Part shown: one piece after another, positions 26,601 through 34,975 of the stretch
How positions within the stretch are numbered: position 1 is the first letter of the stretch
How the letters are laid out: each line of letters begins with the position of its first letter
Assembly (NCBI GenBank): GCA_963677225.1
Contig: OY781923.1
Span: 62,001 to 126,000, forward strand
Reading direction: 5' to 3'
DNA length: 64,000 nucleotides
From: SABI01 sp028532915
GTDB taxonomy: Bacteria; Spirochaetota; Spirochaetia; Sphaerochaetales; Sphaerochaetaceae
Translations under genes and position numbers: made by a program
The notes under the pieces: model-generated
What the model was told of the DNA's origin: nothing
Database searches by the model: none
The model's input: the letters and a program-made list of their open reading frames with translations, nothing else

Positions 26601-27963
26601 TCTGGTCACCATCGAAGTCGGCATTGTAGGCATGACATACGAGAGGATGCAGCTTGATCGCCTTTCCGTCGACGAGAACAGGCTCGAACGCCTGAATACC
26701 GAGACGGTGAAGCGTAGGAGCACGGTTAAGCAGAACCGGATGTTCCTTGACCACATCATCCAGTATCGCCCACACCTCAGGAGTCTCCTGTTCGACCAGA
26801 GCTTTCGCTTTCTTGATGTTGTATACGATGTCTTTCTGAACAAGCTTTTTCATGATGAACGGTTTATAGAGTTCCAGAGCCATTTTTGAAGGAAGACCGC
26901 ACTGGTGCAGCCTCAGCTCCGGACCTACGACGATAACCGAACGTCCGCTGTAGTCAACACGTTTACCGAGCAGGTTCTGTCTGAATCGGCCCTGTTTCCC
27001 TTTAAGCATATCCGAAAGAGATTTGAGAGGTCTGTTGGAAGATCCTTTGACGACTCTCTTCTTCTTGGAGTTGTCGAACAGAGCATCGACTGCTTCCTGA
27101 AGCATTCTCTTCTCGTTTCTGATGATGATGTCGGGAGCATGCAGACTCATCAGGCGCGTCAGTCTGTTGTTTCTGTTGATCACTCTTCTGTACAGGTCGT
27201 TAAGGTCACTTGTTGCAAATCGGCCCCCGTCAAGCTGTACCATGGGACGCAGTTCGGGCGGTATCACGGGGATCACCGAGAGGATCATCCATTCCGGCTT
27301 GTTTCCGCTGTCTCTGAAGTTTTCGACGACCTCGATCCTTTTCAGAAGTCTCTTGTCGGCTTTTTCCCCTTTCGCAATCATCGTGGACCGCAGTTCGGCA
27401 CTGATGGCTTCCAGATCGAGATTCTCGAGAAGGATCTTGATCGCTTCGGCACCCATCATCGCCTGGAACGATTCACCGTACTGCTCTCTCGCCTGATAAT
27501 ATTCATCTTCAGTGAGAAGCTGCTTCTCTTTCAGGTCTGTATCTCCGCTGTTGATGACTACGTATTTCTCATAGTAGAGAACCGACTGCAGTGCCGCACG
27601 GGGAATATCGAGCAGTAAGCTCATCCGTGAAGGGACTGAGCGGTAATACCATATATGAGAGACCGGAGATGCCAAATCGATATGCCCCATCCGTTCGCGC
27701 CGAACCTTGAAGTGAGTCACTTCAACACCACAGCGATCACAGATAACCCCTTTATAACGGATAGATTTGAACTTACCGCAGTAACACTCCCATTCTTTAG
27801 TCGTTCCGAAAATCTTCTCACAGAAAAGTCCATCACGTTCGGGGCGCAGTGTCCGGTAGTTAATTGTCTCTGGCTTCTTGACCTCACCGTAGGACCATGC
27901 CCTGATCTGCTCAGGGCTGGCCAGTTTAATCATGATGCTGTCGAAATCCTGAATTTCCTTCAT
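23698..27963 (-). CDS. rpoC: RNA polymerase beta' subunit
   Basis: A 1421-aa beta' with the N-terminal zinc ribbon (CYCGKFKSIRYKGVICDRCG), the catalytic Mg-binding NADFDGDQMA, the bridge-helix region and the second zinc site (CEAHHGVCRKC). Length is close to other spirochaetal and E. coli homologues. It follows rpoB by 15 nt. Confidence 0.98.
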   Translation of the reverse strand: MKEIQDFDSIMIKLASPEQIRAWSYGEVKKPETINYRTLRPERDGLFCEKIFGTTKEWECYCGKFKSIRYKGVICDRCGVEVTHFKVRRERMGHIDLASPVSHIWYYRSVPSRMSLLLDIPRAALQSVLYYEKYVVINSGDTDLKEKQLLTEDEYYQAREQYGESFQAMMGAEAIKILLENLDLEAISAELRSTMIAKGEKADKRLLKRIEVVENFRDSGNKPEWMILSVIPVIPPELRPMVQLDGGRFATSDLNDLYRRVINRNNRLTRLMSLHAPDIIIRNEKRMLQEAVDALFDNSKKKRVVKGSSNRPLKSLSDMLKGKQGRFRQNLLGKRVDYSGRSVIVVGPELRLHQCGLPSKMALELYKPFIMKKLVQKDIVYNIKKAKALVEQETPEVWAILDDVVKEHPVLLNRAPTLHRLGIQAFEPVLVDGKAIKLHPLVCHAYNADFDGDQMAVHVPLTQAAQIECWTLMLSANNLLDPANGKPIVFPSQDMVLGINYLTREMKGAKGEGKYYDNISELFLAIDSGALAYNAMIKYKLETGEVVETTPGRVIFNSEMPEEIGFQNICFGDKELKKLVGSVIQDQKTSVAVKMLDSIKDVGFKYATLFGATIGLSDMIIPDAKAELVAIADKRQNEIKEQYRQGHITQDERYNRVIEVWSKTTEDISNSLMDELKKSQSGFNPLYLMADSGARGSKTQIRQLGGMRGLMAKPSGDIIEFPIRSNFKEGLSIIEFYISTNGARKGLADTALKTAEAGYLTRRLVDIAQDVVINEDDCGTINGIERTAMKDGDEIVESLSDRIVGRYTLEKVIHPATGELILDVNEEITAAKSIEIEQSGIERVLIRTVLTCEAHHGVCRKCYGRNLATNRPVDIGEAVGIIAAQSIGQPGTQLTMRTFHVGGTATSASEENRIIFNYPVFVNSVAGTIVTTEDGEKLFTRKGFMFYSKVLEHFKKDDYKKLLIGDGDVVAIGAPLYTDKDGRDFTSDVIGVAKINGNGLFIVSQEQRIDIRNGSQLKIEVPSYVESGTPIAFFDPFSEPIIAEFDGKVEFVDIKLGTTLKEEVNVETGSIEKKITEHISETLQPRISILNNQEEVVATYFLPASSYLSIDDHAQIKKGQILAKILKESVKTKDITGGLPRVGELFEARKPRNPSVLAKVDGVVKFGAVTKGKRVVVVEDDFGHQFKHLVPMSKHMLVRDGDRVEAAERLCDGPIAPHDILEILGENALQSFLLDEVQEVYRLQGVDINDKHLGVVVRQMLRKVEIIGVGDTSFIQGQQVDKYRFHEENARVLAQGGQPADAKPMLLGITRASLSIDSFISAASFQETTKVLTNAAIAGSRDVLRGLKENVIIGHLIPAGTGMKRYRGIRVKEDNPIDLESQVESLMESRKSGAYEDELEDVVPEQEMLSEGETVDDGDDE

Positions 27964-27978
27964 CCGAAATCTCCCATC

Positions 27979-30900
27979 TTAATTATTCGAGTTGCTCTTA
28001 TTGATCAACTCTTCATCACGTTCGGTAAGTGGCACCTGTCTACCTTTCGAATCATAGACAGACATATCAAGAGCCAAACCTCGAACTTCTTGAACAAGAA
28101 CATTAAATGCTTCAGGCATACCGGCGTTGGTGGCAGGTTCACCTTTCACAATACTTTCATAAATCTTTACACGGCCGTTCATATCATCACTCTTGATGGT
28201 GAGCAGCTCCTGCAGAGTGTTGGCGGCACCGTAGGCCTCCAAAGCCCACACCTCCATCTCTCCGAGTCTCTGTCCGCCGAACTGAGCTTTACCTCCGAGA
28301 GGCTGCTGAGTGACAAGAGAATAAGGTCCTGTCGAACGGGCATGCATCTTATCATCAACGAGGTGATGAAGTTTAAGATAATAGATATACCCGCAGAATA
28401 CAGGATTAACGAACGGCACACCGGTTCTTCCGTCATACAATGTCGTCTTGCTGGTAACAGGAAGATTCGCTTCCTTCATCTTCTGTTCGATAGTCTCAAC
28501 GCTCGCAGACTGGAATACAGGAGAGGAATACCACTCGTTCAGAGCACTTGCCGCCCAGCCGAGCTGCGTTTCCATCAGCTGTCCGATATTCATTCGTGAC
28601 GGAACACCGAGAGGGTTCAGACAGACATCCAGCGGAGTCCCATCTGCCATGTACGGCATATCCTCTTCAGGAAGAACACGGGCTACAACACCCTTGTTTC
28701 CGTGACGACCGGCCATCTTGTCACCCTGACGGAGCTTTCTCTTGGTCGCGATGAGCACCTTGACCATCTCATCGACTCCCGGCGGAAGCTCATCGCCTTC
28801 CGAACGTTTAAGACGCTGGATATCGATTACAGTTCCTTCTGTCCCGTGAGGAACCTTGAGGGAAGTATCTCTGACTTCCTTGGCCTTCTCACCGAAAATC
28901 GAATTAAGGAGCTTGAATTCCGGAGTCGTATCAGATTCCGATTTCGGAGTGACCTTACCAACAAGAATATTACCCGATCTGACAACCGACCCGACACGGA
29001 CGATACCGTCTTCATCAAGCTGTTCCAGATTCTTTTCACTGGTATTGGGGATATCACGTGTAAGCTTCTCGGGACCGAGTTTCGTTTCTCTGATATCTGT
29101 GGAGAATTCTTTGATATGAATGGAAGTATAGATATCTTCCTTCACGACTCTCTCACTTATCAGGACAGCATCCTCGTAGTTGTATCCGTTCCAAGGGACG
29201 AATCCGCACAGGATGTTTCTTCCCAGAGCAAGTTCACCGTTCTCAGTCGCAGGACCGTCGGCAAGAACTTCTCCCGCTTTCACTTTCTGATCTTTGAAAA
29301 CTACAGGCTTCTGGTTGAAACAGGTATCCTGGTTGGTCCTCTCGAATTTCTGCACGTTGTAAACATCGACTTCGCCTTCGATATCGCCTTCATCCACGGT
29401 GATTTCGATTCTCGTGGAAGAGACATAGGAGACCGTTCCGCCCCGTTTCGCTTTGATGAGTACACCGGAATCGTATGCCGTCTTCGCTTCCATACCGGTT
29501 CCGACGAACGGAGCTTCCGGGAAGAGGAGAGGCACAGCCTGACGCTGCATGTTTGATCCCATCAATGCACGGTTGGCGTCATCATGCTCCAGGAACGGAA
29601 TAAGCGATGCGGCGACACTGATTACCTGCATAGGAGAGACGTCCATGTATTTTACTTCATGAGCGCTCTTGGTCGTATAGTCACCGCTTCTTCTAACAGG
29701 AATGTCTTCTTCCTGGAAAGAACCGTCTTCATTCAACTTTGCATTACCCTGCGCAATAAAATACTTCTCTTCATCATTGGCATCGAGATAACGGTAAGAT
29801 TTTGAGACCTTTCCGTCGATGACCTTTCTGTACGGGCTCTCCAGGAATCCGTGCTTGTTGACCCTGGTGTAGTTTGCCAGCGAGACGATCAGCCCGATGT
29901 TCGGACCTTCAGGAGTCTCGATGGGACACATACGGCCGTAGTGGGTATAGTGAACATCACGGACTTCGAAACTAGCACGGTCTCTCGAAAGACCGCCCGG
30001 TCCGAGTGCATTCAACCTTCTCTTATGAGTCAGCTCTGCGAGAGGATTGACCTGATCCATGAACTGGCTCAGCTGACTTGAACCGAAGAACTCCTTGATC
30101 GCGGCGACGACAGGTTTGTTCGATATCAGATCCTGAGGTTTTACCTGATTGGACTCAAGGTTCATTCTCTCACGTGCTATACGCTCCATACGGGCGAATG
30201 CCGCACTGAGCTGGTTCTGAAGGAGCTCTCCGACAGAACGGACACGTCTGTTTCCGAGGTGGTCGATGTCATCGACATTCTCTTCACCGATATAAACTTT
30301 GATCAGAAAGCCCATCGTATTTACGATGTCCTGAGGTGTGAGTACTGTCAGATCAGTGCTGGCATCCTCATCTTCGGCTTCCTCATCTGTTCCGAATTTC
30401 TTATTGAACTTGTAACGGCCGACAGATCCCAGATCATATCTTCTGCTTGAGAAGAACATGTCGGGAAGATCCTTTTCCGCCCGTTCGATCGCAATCATCT
30501 CTCCGGGCTGCAGAACCGCATAGATAGGGGACAGAACGTCCTCCTTCATCGGCTCATCATACCCTTCCTGAGTATATTTTGCATCTTCGACATCCAGACA
30601 GTTGATGATCACTCTGGAATGCAGTGATTCAGGATGATCTTCGTCAATCACCTGAATAGAAGTGATTCCGTCATGAACCAGCGCCTCGATGAAGGTCGGG
30701 GACAATTCATCTCCTGCTCTCAGAAGTTTAGGAGCATTCTTTCCGCCCTTCGTTGAATAGATATCTGTATAGGCGATAGCACCGACGAGATCGTTATTCT
30801 CGTTGAGCTCTTTGGAGAGGGTAACCTCTTTGCTCTTGTAGAAGTGCGAGACGATCTTCTCTCTGGAATCAAGTCCGATTGCACGCAGAAAGAGAGTTCC

Positions 30901-31500
30901 CAGGATTCTTTTCTTCCTGTCAACTTTCGCATAGATAAGTTCTTTCTTTTTGTCGTCAATCTCGAATTCCAGCCAGGAACCTCTGTAGGGAATGATTCTG
31001 GAAGAATAGACACCTTTATCATCAGAGAAGATAACACCGGGAGATCTGTGAATCTGACTTACCACAACACGTTCGGCACCGTTGATGATGAACGTTCCGC
31101 GGTCAGTCATCAGAGGGATATCTCCGAAATAGAGCTCTCTCTGCCTGATTTCACCGGTTCCAGTGAGTTCTAGAGCGATTGTGGCCTTAATCTGCACCGA
31201 ATAAGTTCGTCCTTTGCGCTTGCATTCAAGCTCAGAAAACTTAATGTTGTCATAATCAATGGTGTAGCCCTGGTAATGGAGACACATCTCTCCGTTCTGG
31301 CTCTCGATCGGAAATGTCGATTGAAACACTTGTTCTAAGCCGCAGTTAGGATCTGGTTCTAGGTGTTGCCGCACTCTTGATAACTGGAGAAACCGCTCAT
31401 AAGAATCGAGCTGAATTCCTACAAGATTTGGTAACTCACACACTTTCTCATAGTGGGCTCCAACATATGTTCTATTGATTGAATTGCCTTTGGCAACCAT
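27979..31500 (-). CDS. rpoB: RNA polymerase beta subunit
   Basis: A 1173-aa beta subunit. The rifampicin pocket reads SSQLSQFMDQVNPLAELTHKRRLNALGPGG (cited in part); the S/N at the position after LSQFMDQ is ordinary for spirochaetes, several of which carry Asn near the Ser531 equivalent (here LNALGPGG, i.e. Asn where E. coli has Ser531), which is associated with natural rifampicin resistance. It has GGAGG 8 nt before the ATG. It is separated from rplL by a 149-nt gap with a strong hairpin. Confidence 0.97.
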   Translation of the reverse strand: MVAKGNSINRTYVGAHYEKVCELPNLVGIQLDSYERFLQLSRVRQHLEPDPNCGLEQVFQSTFPIESQNGEMCLHYQGYTIDYDNIKFSELECKRKGRTYSVQIKATIALELTGTGEIRQRELYFGDIPLMTDRGTFIINGAERVVVSQIHRSPGVIFSDDKGVYSSRIIPYRGSWLEFEIDDKKKELIYAKVDRKKRILGTLFLRAIGLDSREKIVSHFYKSKEVTLSKELNENNDLVGAIAYTDIYSTKGGKNAPKLLRAGDELSPTFIEALVHDGITSIQVIDEDHPESLHSRVIINCLDVEDAKYTQEGYDEPMKEDVLSPIYAVLQPGEMIAIERAEKDLPDMFFSSRRYDLGSVGRYKFNKKFGTDEEAEDEDASTDLTVLTPQDIVNTMGFLIKVYIGEENVDDIDHLGNRRVRSVGELLQNQLSAAFARMERIARERMNLESNQVKPQDLISNKPVVAAIKEFFGSSQLSQFMDQVNPLAELTHKRRLNALGPGGLSRDRASFEVRDVHYTHYGRMCPIETPEGPNIGLIVSLANYTRVNKHGFLESPYRKVIDGKVSKSYRYLDANDEEKYFIAQGNAKLNEDGSFQEEDIPVRRSGDYTTKSAHEVKYMDVSPMQVISVAASLIPFLEHDDANRALMGSNMQRQAVPLLFPEAPFVGTGMEAKTAYDSGVLIKAKRGGTVSYVSSTRIEITVDEGDIEGEVDVYNVQKFERTNQDTCFNQKPVVFKDQKVKAGEVLADGPATENGELALGRNILCGFVPWNGYNYEDAVLISERVVKEDIYTSIHIKEFSTDIRETKLGPEKLTRDIPNTSEKNLEQLDEDGIVRVGSVVRSGNILVGKVTPKSESDTTPEFKLLNSIFGEKAKEVRDTSLKVPHGTEGTVIDIQRLKRSEGDELPPGVDEMVKVLIATKRKLRQGDKMAGRHGNKGVVARVLPEEDMPYMADGTPLDVCLNPLGVPSRMNIGQLMETQLGWAASALNEWYSSPVFQSASVETIEQKMKEANLPVTSKTTLYDGRTGVPFVNPVFCGYIYYLKLHHLVDDKMHARSTGPYSLVTQQPLGGKAQFGGQRLGEMEVWALEAYGAANTLQELLTIKSDDMNGRVKIYESIVKGEPATNAGMPEAFNVLVQEVRGLALDMSVYDSKGRQVPLTERDEELINKSNSNN

Positions 31501-31582
31501 TGTTACCCTCCAAAGGTCGAAAATTGTAAAAGAATCAAAGATTTCTCAGAAACACTTTCACATCGTATTAAGGACACGACTG

Positions 31583-31626
31583 GCCACCGGAGAAAATCCG
31601 GTGGCTAGCCCCTTAGGCTTTCGCCT
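31583..31626 (-). promoter_or_regulatory. Hairpins between rplL and rpoB
   Basis: The transcript forms AGGC-GAAA-GCCT (31615-31626) and then a strong 8-bp stem GCCACCGG/CCGGTGGC with a 7-nt loop (31583-31605). There is no U-tract downstream, so this resembles the E. coli rplL-rpoB attenuator/RNase III region rather than a full terminator. Confidence 0.55.
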
Positions 31627-31649
31627 GTATCTTCATGAAAAAAATCGAA

Positions 31650-32021
31650 CTATTTAACTTCAACAGTTCCGCCTGCAGCTTCAAGAGTCTCTTTGATAGA
31701 TGCAGCATCTTCTTTAGAGACAGCTTCTTTGATTGTTCCGCCTGCAGTAACAAGATCTTTTGCCTCTTTGAGGCCGAGACCTGTGATAGTACGGACAGCC
31801 TTGATGACAGGAATTGTCTTACCGTCAGCAACACCTTTGAGAACAACGTCGAATTCCGACTGTTCTTCAACTTCCTCAGCAGCAGCTGCAGCTCCACCGG
31901 CGACTGCAACAGGAGCAGCAGCGGTAACACCGAACTTCTCTTCCATAGCTGAAATGAGATCCGAGATCTCCATGACAGTCATTCCTGCGATTGCTTCCAA
32001 AATTTCTTCTTTAGTAGCCAT
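31650..32021 (-). CDS. rplL: 50S ribosomal protein L7/L12
   Basis: A 123-aa stalk protein: N-terminal dimerisation helices, an Ala/Val/Gly-rich hinge (about 36-55), and the C-terminal factor-binding domain with IKAVRTITGLGLKEAKDLV. It recruits translational GTPases. It is 72 nt after rplJ. Confidence 0.97.
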   Translation of the reverse strand: MATKEEILEAIAGMTVMEISDLISAMEEKFGVTAAAPVAVAGGAAAAAEEVEEQSEFDVVLKGVADGKTIPVIKAVRTITGLGLKEAKDLVTAGGTIKEAVSKEDAASIKETLEAAGGTVEVK

Positions 32022-32093
32022 ATTATCTTCTCCTTATCTTTTACGGTAATAGCATGTCTACGTCTGTACGAAGACTAAAACCGTTCTGATTGA

Positions 32094-32600
32094 TTATTCT
32101 TCTCTTGCGTCGGCAACTGCCTGCAAGGTCCTTGCCAGTTTGTTCAGAGGTGCCTTGATAGTACCCATCAACGAAGCGATGAGTTCCAGACGTGTCGGCA
32201 GCTTGCTGTAAGATTCGATCTCTTCTTTATTGAACAGCTTGCCGTCAAGGTAAGCACCTTTGACTTCCAGAGGAGCATTCTTTGCAAAATCAAAGAGAAT
32301 CTTTGAAACTGCGTTTGAAGCATCCTCACCTTTTGTAAGAGCCACAGCGGTAGGTCCGACGAGATTCTCCTCGGTTCCCTTGTGGTCGAGATCGTTAAGC
32401 ACAATCTTGGCAAAACGATTCTTGACGACACGGTATGCTGCTTCCTGTTTTCTCAGCTGATTACGTAATTCAGTAATCTGCTCAACGGTCATTCCACGGT
32501 AATCAGTGAAAATGTAGCCATCAAATTGAGAGAACTCTGAAGTCATCTCTTTAACGGCGTCAACCTTATACTGAGCTTTTCGAGCTTGATATTCTGCCAT
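32094..32600 (-). CDS. rplJ: 50S ribosomal protein L10
   Basis: A 168-aa L10, stalk base that holds the L7/L12 dimers through its C-terminal helix. It shows GYIFTDYRGMTVEQITELRNQLR (in part) and VVKNRFAKI. Only 12 nt separate it from rplA, leaving no room for the classical L10 leader that mediates L10-L12 autoregulation in many bacteria. Confidence 0.96.
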   Translation of the reverse strand: MAEYQARKAQYKVDAVKEMTSEFSQFDGYIFTDYRGMTVEQITELRNQLRKQEAAYRVVKNRFAKIVLNDLDHKGTEENLVGPTAVALTKGEDASNAVSKILFDFAKNAPLEVKGAYLDGKLFNKEEIESYSKLPTRLELIASLMGTIKAPLNKLARTLQAVADAREE

Positions 32601-32612
32601 CTGTCAATCCTC

Positions 32613-33290
32613 CTAGTTCTCTTTCACTGAGACCATTACACCAGGGCCCATTGTCGAACTGAGAGCGATACTCTTAAGGAAATCACCTTTAGCATCACTC
32701 GGTTTCTTTCTTAAAACTTCTGAAAGTACGACCTGTGCATTCTCTGCAATCTTGTCCGCATCCATCGACACTTTACCGACTGCCAGGTGAACGACACCCG
32801 TCTTGTCAGATCTGAATTCAACTCTACCTTTTTTCAACTCTTCGAGAGCCCCTTTGATATCAAAAGTGACTGTCTGAGTCTTGGGGTTTGGCATGAGACC
32901 GCGACGACCGAGGATAGGACCGAGACGCCCAACATCCTTCATCATATCGGGTGTTGCGACTGCAACATCGAATTCCATCCATCCGCCTCTGATCTTCTCG
33001 ACAAGATCGGTATCGCCTACATAGGTTGCACCGGCATCGAGAGCTTCCTGGGCCTTATCACCTTTGGCGAAGACCAGAACTCTCTTCTCTGCAGAGAACT
33101 GATGAGGAAGAACTACGGTATCACGGACAGACTGGCTCTTTTTAAGAGACAGATTCAAAGACATTTCCACAGTCTCGTCGAACTTGGCGAATGCAACCTT
33201 TTTTACAAGGTCCGCAGCTTCAACGAAAGTGAACTGTCTGGTCTTATCGACCTGTTTGACTGCTTCCAGGTATTTTTTTCCATGCTTCAT
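32613..33290 (-). CDS. rplA: 50S ribosomal protein L1
   Basis: A 225-aa L1 with the two-domain fold; the conserved GPILGRRGLMPNPKTQTV segment is intact. It moves with the L1 stalk at the E site and, in many bacteria, represses its own operon by binding a 23S-like structure upstream of rplK (candidate at 33768-33813). It is coupled to rplK (TAATG overlap). Confidence 0.97.
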   Translation of the reverse strand: MKHGKKYLEAVKQVDKTRQFTFVEAADLVKKVAFAKFDETVEMSLNLSLKKSQSVRDTVVLPHQFSAEKRVLVFAKGDKAQEALDAGATYVGDTDLVEKIRGGWMEFDVAVATPDMMKDVGRLGPILGRRGLMPNPKTQTVTFDIKGALEELKKGRVEFRSDKTGVVHLAVGKVSMDADKIAENAQVVLSEVLRKKPSDAKGDFLKSIALSSTMGPGVMVSVKEN

Positions 33291-33724
33291 TATTTGGCCT
33301 CCACTTCGACGCCCATACTTCTGGCTGTACCGGCAACAATCTTCTTTGCAGCCTCGATATCGTTGGCGTTAAGATCAGGAAGTTTGGTCTGAGCAATCTC
33401 AGTCAGCTGAGCCTGTGTCAGCTTGGCAACCTTCTGAGTATGAGGAACTCCGGAACCGCTGGTGATGCCGCATGCTTTCTTGATGAGCACAGCTGCTGGG
33501 GGAGTTTTGAGGATGAATGTAAAAGACCGGTCGGTATAGACGGTAATTACAACAGGAACGATCAATCCAGCTTCGAAGTTCTTTGTCTTGTCATTGAACT
33601 GCTGGACAAACTGGGGTGCACTGACACCATGAGGACCGAGAGCCGGACCGATTGGTGGTGCAGGGGTAGCTTTTTGGGCCGGGCACTGCAATTTTATAAC
33701 AGCAGAAACCTTTTTCTTTGCCAT
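33290..33724 (-). CDS. rplK: 50S ribosomal protein L11
   Basis: A 144-aa L11 with KLQCPAQKATPAPPIGPALG in the N-terminal (thiostrepton-site) domain and the RNA-binding C-terminal domain. It is part of the GTPase-associated centre. It has AAGGAG upstream and is coupled to rplA. Confidence 0.97.
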   Translation of the reverse strand: MAKKKVSAVIKLQCPAQKATPAPPIGPALGPHGVSAPQFVQQFNDKTKNFEAGLIVPVVITVYTDRSFTFILKTPPAAVLIKKACGITSGSGVPHTQKVAKLTQAQLTEIAQTKLPDLNANDIEAAKKIVAGTARSMGVEVEAK

Positions 33725-33767
33725 AGTATTTCTCCTTACGCGGCTCGGAACTCACATTCCCTCCGCG

Positions 33768-33813
33768 TTGGTATTAACGCCTCATCAACGATAAGGCTCC
33801 CACCTGGCACCAA
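33768..33813 (-). promoter_or_regulatory. Candidate L1-binding autoregulatory leader of rplKA
   Basis: In the leader of rplK the transcript can fold with outer stem TTGGT/ACCAA, an inner stem GCCTTATC/GATGAGGC (one G-U pair, 3-nt loop) and between them the purine-rich GGTGGGA opposite GTTAAT. The GTGGGAG element resembles helix 77 of 23S rRNA, to which L1 binds. A TATAAT at about 33832-33837 could be a -10 box for an rplKAJL promoter, but no good -35 is seen. Confidence 0.5.
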
Positions 33814-33859
33814 TCAGAGGTGGCAGGAAGTATTATATACAGATTAATAGAGAGAAGAT

Positions 33860-34417
33860 CTAAATCTTCTCGACCTGTAAAAAATCAACTTCTACTGGAG
33901 TAGAGCGACCGAAGATCCCGACGAGGACCCTGAGTTTCGCTTTTTCGAGGTTGATCTCCTCGATCGTTCCAGTAAACGATTCGAAAGGACCCTCGATAAT
34001 CTTGACATGCTCGCCAACGCTGTAGTTCTGCTTCGGCCTGAGCACTTTCTCACTTTTGATCTCTCCGGTCTTCTGCAGAATCCCTTTGAGTTCTTCACTT
34101 GATAACGGAGTAGGTTTTCTCCCTTCCAGAGAGCCGACAAAACCGGTAACACCCTGAACCCGCTTGATCTGTGAACAGAACAATTCCCACTGGTACTCAG
34201 GCAGATCCATCTGAACAAGGATATAAGAAGGTAAGATCTTTCTCTTTACGGTCTTCTTGACCCCGTCTTTAACCTCAACAACATCCTCGGTCGGTATTTT
34301 TACATCAAGAACGACCTCTCCAAAAGAAAGGTCTGTTTCCATCAGTTTGCGGATAGTTTTTTCAATTTTCATCTCATACCCTGAATAGGTATGCACTACG
34401 TACCAGCTCTTCGCCAT
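33860..34417 (-). CDS. nusG: Transcription termination/antitermination factor NusG
   Basis: A 185-aa NusG: NGN domain starting AKSWYVVHTYSGYEMKIEK and C-terminal KOW domain (YSVGEHVKIIEGPFESFTGT). It binds the RNA polymerase clamp and links it to Rho or to S10. It follows secE by 8 nt. A GAGAAGAT/ATCTTCTC hairpin covers its stop codon. Confidence 0.97.
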   Translation of the reverse strand: MAKSWYVVHTYSGYEMKIEKTIRKLMETDLSFGEVVLDVKIPTEDVVEVKDGVKKTVKRKILPSYILVQMDLPEYQWELFCSQIKRVQGVTGFVGSLEGRKPTPLSSEELKGILQKTGEIKSEKVLRPKQNYSVGEHVKIIEGPFESFTGTIEEINLEKAKLRVLVGIFGRSTPVEVDFLQVEKI

Positions 34418-34425
34418 GAATTCTC

Positions 34426-34608
34426 CTAGAAAATCAGGTCGACACCTTGAACAAGGAGGAAATCAACCAACCCTAAGACCAAAGCAAATATAGCCGTAGA
34501 GACAAGCACGACTTTTGTTGAGGCAACTACTTCATCGCGTGAGGGCCATACCACCTTCTTTAACTCAAGATGAGATTCTTTAAAATACTTAATAATCTTT
34601 TTCATCAT
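34426..34608 (-). CDS. secE: Preprotein translocase subunit SecE
   Basis: A 60-aa minimal SecE with the amphipathic segment ending LKKVVWPSRDEV, the family hallmark, then one membrane helix. Two adjacent ATGs (34606-34608 and 34603-34605) both fit behind GGAGGGGGG; the first is used here. It lies just downstream of tRNA-Trp, whose extended stem ends next to its ribosome site. Confidence 0.92.
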   Translation of the reverse strand: MMKKIIKYFKESHLELKKVVWPSRDEVVASTKVVLVSTAIFALVLGLVDFLLVQGVDLIF

Positions 34609-34632
34609 TCCCCCCTCCACTCAAGAGGTCAA

Positions 34633-34706
34633 CAGGTCAGGTAGGACTCGAACCTACAACATCCGGTTTTGGAGACCAGCGCTCTAGCCATTGGAGCTAC
34701 TGACCT
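34633..34706 (-). tRNA. tRNA-Trp (CCA)
   Basis: A 74-nt cloverleaf: acceptor AGGTCAG/CTGACCT, D-arm TAGCTCCAATGGCTA, anticodon loop CTCCAAA (CCA), T-arm GTAGGTTCGAGTCCTAC (DNA letters), discriminator G. The 3' CCA is not encoded. The acceptor helix continues for 14 more pairs into the flanks (34620-34633 with 34707-34720, one mismatch). Confidence 0.96.
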
Positions 34707-34732
34707 GTTCACCTCTTGAGCAAAATTCGAGA

Positions 34733-34909
34733 CTATTTTATTTTTGTCTCACGATGAAGCGTGTGCTTTCTTTCGAAGGGACAATACTTATTCAACTCAA
34801 GTTTCCCCGGTGTGTTCCGGCGGTTTTTTTCAGTTGTATAGTTTTTCTGCTTGCACTCAGTGCACTGGAGGGCGATCTTCTCTACCGGCCCCTTTTTCTT
34901 GCTAGCCAT
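34733..34909 (-). CDS. rpmG: 50S ribosomal protein L33
   Basis: A 58-aa L33 starting at MASKKKGPVEKIALQC, with AAGGAG upstream; the longer in-frame extension runs through tRNA-Thr and is rejected. The zinc ribbon is incomplete: Cys16, Cys19 and Cys43 are present but the usual fourth Cys is Glu46 (CPFE in place of CPxC). It lies between tRNA-Thr and tRNA-Trp. Confidence 0.93.
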   Translation of the reverse strand: MASKKKGPVEKIALQCTECKQKNYTTEKNRRNTPGKLELNKYCPFERKHTLHRETKIK

Positions 34910-34975
34910 ACCAAACTCCTTGCCGGCAGTACACCGACGTATTATCTCCTCAACGATCTCAAGTAAGAAGAGAAG

